Source of the DNA: Streptomyces sp. BHT-5-2
Lineage (GTDB): Bacteria; Actinomycetota; Actinomycetes; Streptomycetales; Streptomycetaceae
Direction: 5' to 3'
Assembly: GCF_019774615.1 (NCBI RefSeq)
Contig: NZ_CP081497.1
Location: forward strand, 124,001 to 188,000
DNA length: 64,000 nt
How positions within the stretch are numbered: the first letter of the stretch is position 1; the number at the start of each line of letters is the position of its first letter. This document shows positions 60,341 through 64,000 of this stretch, piece by piece. The position numbers and the translations under genes were made by a program. Below the pieces are notes generated by a model. It saw only the letters and a list, made by a program, of their open reading frames with translations. It ran no database searches and was not told the DNA's origin.

Positions 60341-61119
60341 GCGTCCTGACCATGCGGCTGGCCGGACCACTGCAGTCCTGGGCCATCAACAGCCGGCACA
60401 ACATCCGCACCACCCTGCCCTACCCCAGCAAGTCGGGCATCGTCGGACTCCTGGCCGCCGCCTGCGGCATCCCACGCGACGGAACCCCCTCACAAACCAC
60501 CGACGTCACCCTGGCGCAGCTGACCGCCCTGCGCCTGGCGGTCCGCGTGGACCAGCCCGGACAACTGCTGGTCGACTACCACACCGTCAGCGGCGCCTCC
60601 CACGCCCCGACCGAACCAGCACGCCAACGCCTACCCACCGCAGACGACGGAAGCCTGCAAGCCAAGGACTCCACCAAGATCACCCGCCGGCACTACCGCA
60701 CCGACGCCATCTTCACCGCCTACCTCGAAGGCGACCCCGACCTGCTGGTCAAGGCTGCCCACGCCCTGCGCCGGCCCCGCTTCCCGCTCTTCCTCGGCCG
60801 CCGCTCCTGCCCACCCAGCAAACCCCTCTTCCTCAGCTTCGAGCACCACAGCGACCTCGACCACGCCCTGCGCACCACCACCTGGCAAGCCGGCGCACAC
60901 GAGATCGCCCGCCACCGCGCACGGGGACACTCCAGCGTCCTACTGGACACAGTCACCGAAGACCCGGCCGGCACCGACGTCCTCCAGGACCAACCCCTCG
61001 CCTCCGCACCGCCCTTCCGCCACCGCTACACCGAACGACCCATCCGCCACGGACACATCACCCTGCCCCTATCCACGGATACCCCCACCGCCCACGACCC
61101 CTTCGACCTGCTCGGCTGA
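60337..61119 (+). CDS. cas5e: Cascade subunit Cas5e/CasD
   Basis: The 260-residue RAMP protein reads VLTMRLAGPLQSWAINSRHN, RTTLPYPSKSGIVGLLAAACG and then FPLFLGRRSCPPSKPLFL, all Cas5e hallmarks. It caps the crRNA 5' handle. GTG 60337 overlaps the cas7e stop. Confidence 0.95.
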   Translation: MSVLTMRLAGPLQSWAINSRHNIRTTLPYPSKSGIVGLLAAACGIPRDGTPSQTTDVTLAQLTALRLAVRVDQPGQLLVDYHTVSGASHAPTEPARQRLPTADDGSLQAKDSTKITRRHYRTDAIFTAYLEGDPDLLVKAAHALRRPRFPLFLGRRSCPPSKPLFLSFEHHSDLDHALRTTTWQAGAHEIARHRARGHSSVLLDTVTEDPAGTDVLQDQPLASAPPFRHRYTERPIRHGHITLPLSTDTPTAHDPFDLLG

Positions 61120-61129
61120 CAGGACCGCC

Positions 61130-61855
61130 ATGTACCTCACCCGCGCCTACCTCAACCCCCGCCGCCAAGGCGCCATCAAACTCCTCGGCAACCCACGCGC
61201 CCTCCACGCCCTGATCATGGGCTGCTTCCCCGACCAACCACCCACACCTCCCGGCCAAACCCCGCCCCGCATCCTGTGGCGCCTGGACACCGACGACACC
61301 CGCCGCCCCACCCTGTGGACCGTCTCACCCACCCGCCCCGACTACACCCAACTCATCGAAGACGCCGGCTGGCCCGCCGCCGAGACGCCCCAATGGGAAA
61401 GCAAGCCCTACACCCCACTCCTGGACCGCATCGAAACAGGACAGCGCTACGCCTTCCGCCTCACCGCATCCCCCACCTACCGCACAGCCGCCCCCTCACC
61501 CGACCAACGAGGCCGCCGCCTCCCCCACACCACCGCACGCCACCAACTGCGCTGGCTCGTCGACAAAGCACCCAAACACGGCTTCACCATCTCCCCGGCC
61601 GGCACACCTAACGACATCGGACCTGACGGCGAAATCCCCCTCCAGCTCCAGCTCCGCCACCGCGGCAAGAACACCTTCGGCAAACACGACCACAACAACA
61701 AACCCATCCGCGTCGCCCTCACCACCGCCACCTACGAAGGAGCACTCGACGTCACCGACCCCAACGCCCTCCGCACCCTCCTCACCACCGGCATCGGCCA
61801 AGGCCGCGCCTACGGCTGCGGACTCCTCACCCTCGCCCGCCTCCCGGCACGGTAA
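61130..61855 (+). CDS. cas6e: crRNA-processing endoribonuclease Cas6e/CasE
   Basis: The 241-residue protein has two RAMP folds: MYLTRAYLNPRRQGAIKLLG at the start, LHALIMGCFPD (candidate catalytic His in PRALHALIMG), and the C-terminal Gly-rich loop GIGQGRAYGCGLLTLARL. It cleaves repeats in the hairpin base to leave the 8-base handle. It is the last cas gene present; cas1 and cas2, normally next, are missing and array C begins 40 bp later. Confidence 0.95.
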   Translation: MYLTRAYLNPRRQGAIKLLGNPRALHALIMGCFPDQPPTPPGQTPPRILWRLDTDDTRRPTLWTVSPTRPDYTQLIEDAGWPAAETPQWESKPYTPLLDRIETGQRYAFRLTASPTYRTAAPSPDQRGRRLPHTTARHQLRWLVDKAPKHGFTISPAGTPNDIGPDGEIPLQLQLRHRGKNTFGKHDHNNKPIRVALTTATYEGALDVTDPNALRTLLTTGIGQGRAYGCGLLTLARLPAR

Positions 61856-61895
61856 AGAACCCGCAAACCATGTGGAACGTTGCAGGTCACGAAGA
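61854..61895 (+). promoter_or_regulatory. Short leader of array C, overlapping the cas6e stop codon
   Basis: These 42 bp contain AAAGAACCCGCAAA, then GCAGGTCACGAAGA next to the first repeat. Leaders A and B have AAAGACCCCACAAA then GCAGGCC in the same order. The motif starts in the cas6e TAA, so any longer upstream leader has been replaced by cas6e sequence. Confidence 0.65.
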
Positions 61896-64000
61896 GTCCG
61901 CTCCGCGTCCGCGGAGATGCTCCGCTTGGTGACGGCCGCGTCGAGTAGGCGCTGGTGTCCGCTCCGCGTCCGCGGAGATGCTCCGTCGCGGTGCGGGGTG
62001 TTGCCGTGTAGCAGTCCGTCCGCTCCGCGTCCGCGGAGATGCTCCGTCTCGCAGGGAATGGAACGCTGGGGAACCTGTGTCCGCTCCGCGTCCGCGGAGA
62101 TGCTCCGAAAAATTGAAGCCGCCGAAGTCGTCTGGCTCGGTCCGCTCCGCGTCCGCGGAGATGCTCCGGTCCACGGTGCAGTCGCACGCCCGCCGTCTCG
62201 GTCCGCTCCGCGTCCGCGGAGATGCTCCGTCGAGGATCAGCCCCTTGTAGGGCATGCTGTTGTCCGCTCCGCGTCCGCGGAGATGCTCCGCGGAAGGTTG
62301 TCCATCAAACCGGGGCAATTTCGTCCGCTCCGCGTCCGCGGAGATGCTCCGTACCACTCCTCGGCGCCGCACCCGCGGATCCCGTCCGCTCCGCGTCCGC
62401 GGAGATGCTCCGCAATGACAAATTCGAACGAAGAGGCTGACGTCGTCCGCTCCGCGTCCGCGGAGATGCTCCGACGCTGGTGTCAACGCCGGGAGTGGTG
62501 ACGGTGTCCGCTCCGCGTCCGCGGAGATGCTCCGGCCGGCGGCTGGGATTTGCTCGGGTTCGAGTGGTCCGCTCCGCGTCCGCGGAGATGCTCCGACCTG
62601 GCGACGGCCGCAGTCCACCTCATTGAGGTCCGCTCCGCGTCCGCGGAGATGCTCCGGTCCACCGGCTGGAGGAATTGCTGCTGAAGGCGTCCGCTCCGCG
62701 TCCGCGGAGATGCTCCATCACTCGTGGTAACAGCCGAGCCCCCGACATGGTCCGCTTCACGTCTGTGGAGATGTGCCGTTCGAGGTGCGAATCATGGGAA
62801 TGACGCAGATGTCCGCTCCGCTCCCGCGGAGGTGCTCCGAAGGAACGGGGCGCGCTGATCACGCACCTAGTTTCCGCTCCGCGTCTGCGGAGATGCTCCG
62901 CCGATTGCTATCTGGTCACCAGGTTGTATCGGGTCCGCTTCGCGTCCGCGGAGGTGCTTCTTCCTTGGGGTCGGAGAACCAGAGGATGACGTCGTCCGCT
63001 CCGCGTCCGCGGAGATGCTCCCGGGTCCCGGGTGAGGATGCGGAGTTTGACCGCGTCTGCTCCGCGTCCGTGGAGATGCTCCGGAATGGCCCGAGGACCA
63101 CGGCGACTGACCAACGGCCGCTCCGTGTCCGCGGAGATGCTCCGTCCTCCAGACCGATCACTCTGAGGAACTGGCCGTCTGCTCCGCGTCCGTGGAGATG
63201 CTCCGACAATGAGCTGGCCGGGCTGGAGATCGCCTGTGTCCGCTTCGCGTGTGCGGAGATGCTCCGGCGAACAGGACACCGTTCATTGTGCCGGTGAAGT
63301 CCGCTCCGCGTCCGCGGAGATGCTTCGGGCATCCTCTACGACTGCCGTGAGGCTGAACGGTCCGCTCCGCGTACGCGGAGATGCTCCGCCGAGTTCCACG
63401 AACGTGTTGCCACTGGGTCGTCTGCTCCGCGTCCACGGAGATGCTCCGGTCATCCGCGGGGTATCGGAGGGCGCGATCACGCCCGCTCCGCGTCCGCGGA
63501 GATGCACCATCGACCGGTGACCCACGCCGTGTGTTCCTTGGGTCTGCTCCGCGTTCGCGGAGATGCTCCGAAGGTGTTCGGCATCAGCCACACGACGCGC
63601 TGGTCTGCTCCGCCTACGCGGAGATGCTTCGTCCATGCGTTCGGCGAGTTCGATGGCTATGGAGTCTGCTCTGCGTCCGCGGAGATGCTTCGACGATGTA
63701 GTCCACTGCCTGCTCAGGGCGGAGGTCCGCTCCGCGTCCGCGGAGATGCTCCGCGGTTGAGCGCTCAGCTCCTCTTGTCCAAGAAGTCCGCTCCGTGTCT
63801 GCGGAGATGCTCCGACGGGTCCGGGCTCGTACTCGGCGCCGCCGACGTCCGCTCCGCATCCGCGGAGATGCTCCGGCGACGCAGACGGCCCGGGGGTAGT
63901 GCGGCTGGTCCGCTCCGCGTACGCGGAGATGTGCCGCGGTCCGATCAGCCGGTCCTCATGCGGGTCAGGTCCGCTCCGCGCAGGCGGAGATGTGCCGACG
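61896..64000 (+). CRISPR. CRISPR array C: 35 visible type I-E repeats, read rightward, continues past window
   Basis: Repeats are spaced 61 bp apart (one 60-bp interval near 63420). The repeat begins GTCCGCTCCGCG and ends GGAGATGCTCCG, with loop GTCC in place of the GCAG of arrays A and B. The first 13 repeats are identical; variation begins at 62689, and later repeats are increasingly degenerate, so the leader is at the left next to cas6e. The last visible repeat (63969) has the A/B-type GCGCAGGCGG stem and handle ATGTGCCG. Confidence 0.98.

Noticed and set aside
61860..63860. Open frames with repeated SAPRPRRCS / RSISADAERT motifs
   Set aside because: They are translations of the array C repeat in several frames, not a repeat protein.

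Overview
The window is high-GC actinobacterial chromosome, most likely Streptomyces or a close relative. The grounds are third-position GC bias in nearly every gene, frequent GTG starts with GGAGG-type ribosome sites, four-base ATGA/GTGA operon overlaps, and Streptomyces-typical families (conservon-type GTPase and roadblock proteins, a DUF6397-like protein, a Cys-rich sulfur leader peptide, Tat-exported GH109).

Region 1 (1-17.9 kb) is ordinary core genome: a YceI-domain protein, a SWIM-protein/SNF2-helicase pair, a DUF2236 oxygenase, a methyltransferase overlapping an NCS1 permease, a dispersed conservon-like GTPase and roadblock pair, TesB thioesterase, a Ski2-like helicase with DUF3516, and a DUF457 membrane hydrolase. 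Region 2 (18.4-42.2 kb) is transport and carbon metabolism: a heterodimeric ABC exporter with asymmetric ATP sites, an L,D-transpeptidase-like lipoprotein, a frameshifted DctA-type carrier, GH109 and alpha-amylase enzymes, a GlcD/GlcF-like fused 2-hydroxy-acid dehydrogenase, a MarR/ABC exporter pair sharing a palindrome, lutABC for lactate oxidation divergent from an MHS symporter, a GntR regulator and adenosine deaminase. The last two share the operator-like palindrome TTGTC-N-GACAA. Region 3 (42.1-47.8 kb) is an ssuCBAD sulfonate operon plus a flavin monooxygenase, preceded by an apparently leaderless cysteine-rich leader peptide.

Region 4 (48-64 kb) is accessory. A yjbQ gene changes codon usage abruptly in its last 15 codons. 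It is followed at once by a Bxb1-like large serine integrase and a Gp3-like recombination directionality factor, which marks an attachment site. Next comes a type I-E CRISPR-Cas locus: two minus-strand arrays (A and B), cas3, cse1, cse2, cas7e, cas5e, cas6e, and a third plus-strand array (C) that starts 40 bp after cas6e and runs off the window. No cas1 or cas2 is present in the window.

The most notable points in region 4 are these. The leader plus cas3-promoter block is duplicated between arrays A and B. DNA-damage-type (PafBC/RecA-NDp) promoter motifs lie upstream of cas3 and cse1. Array A carries a fixed variant of the crRNA handle. One spacer is present twice in array B. Array C has a short leader whose conserved motif overlaps the cas6e stop codon. 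Whether the CRISPR-Cas locus lies inside the integrase-bounded element cannot be settled here, because the right attachment site was not found.
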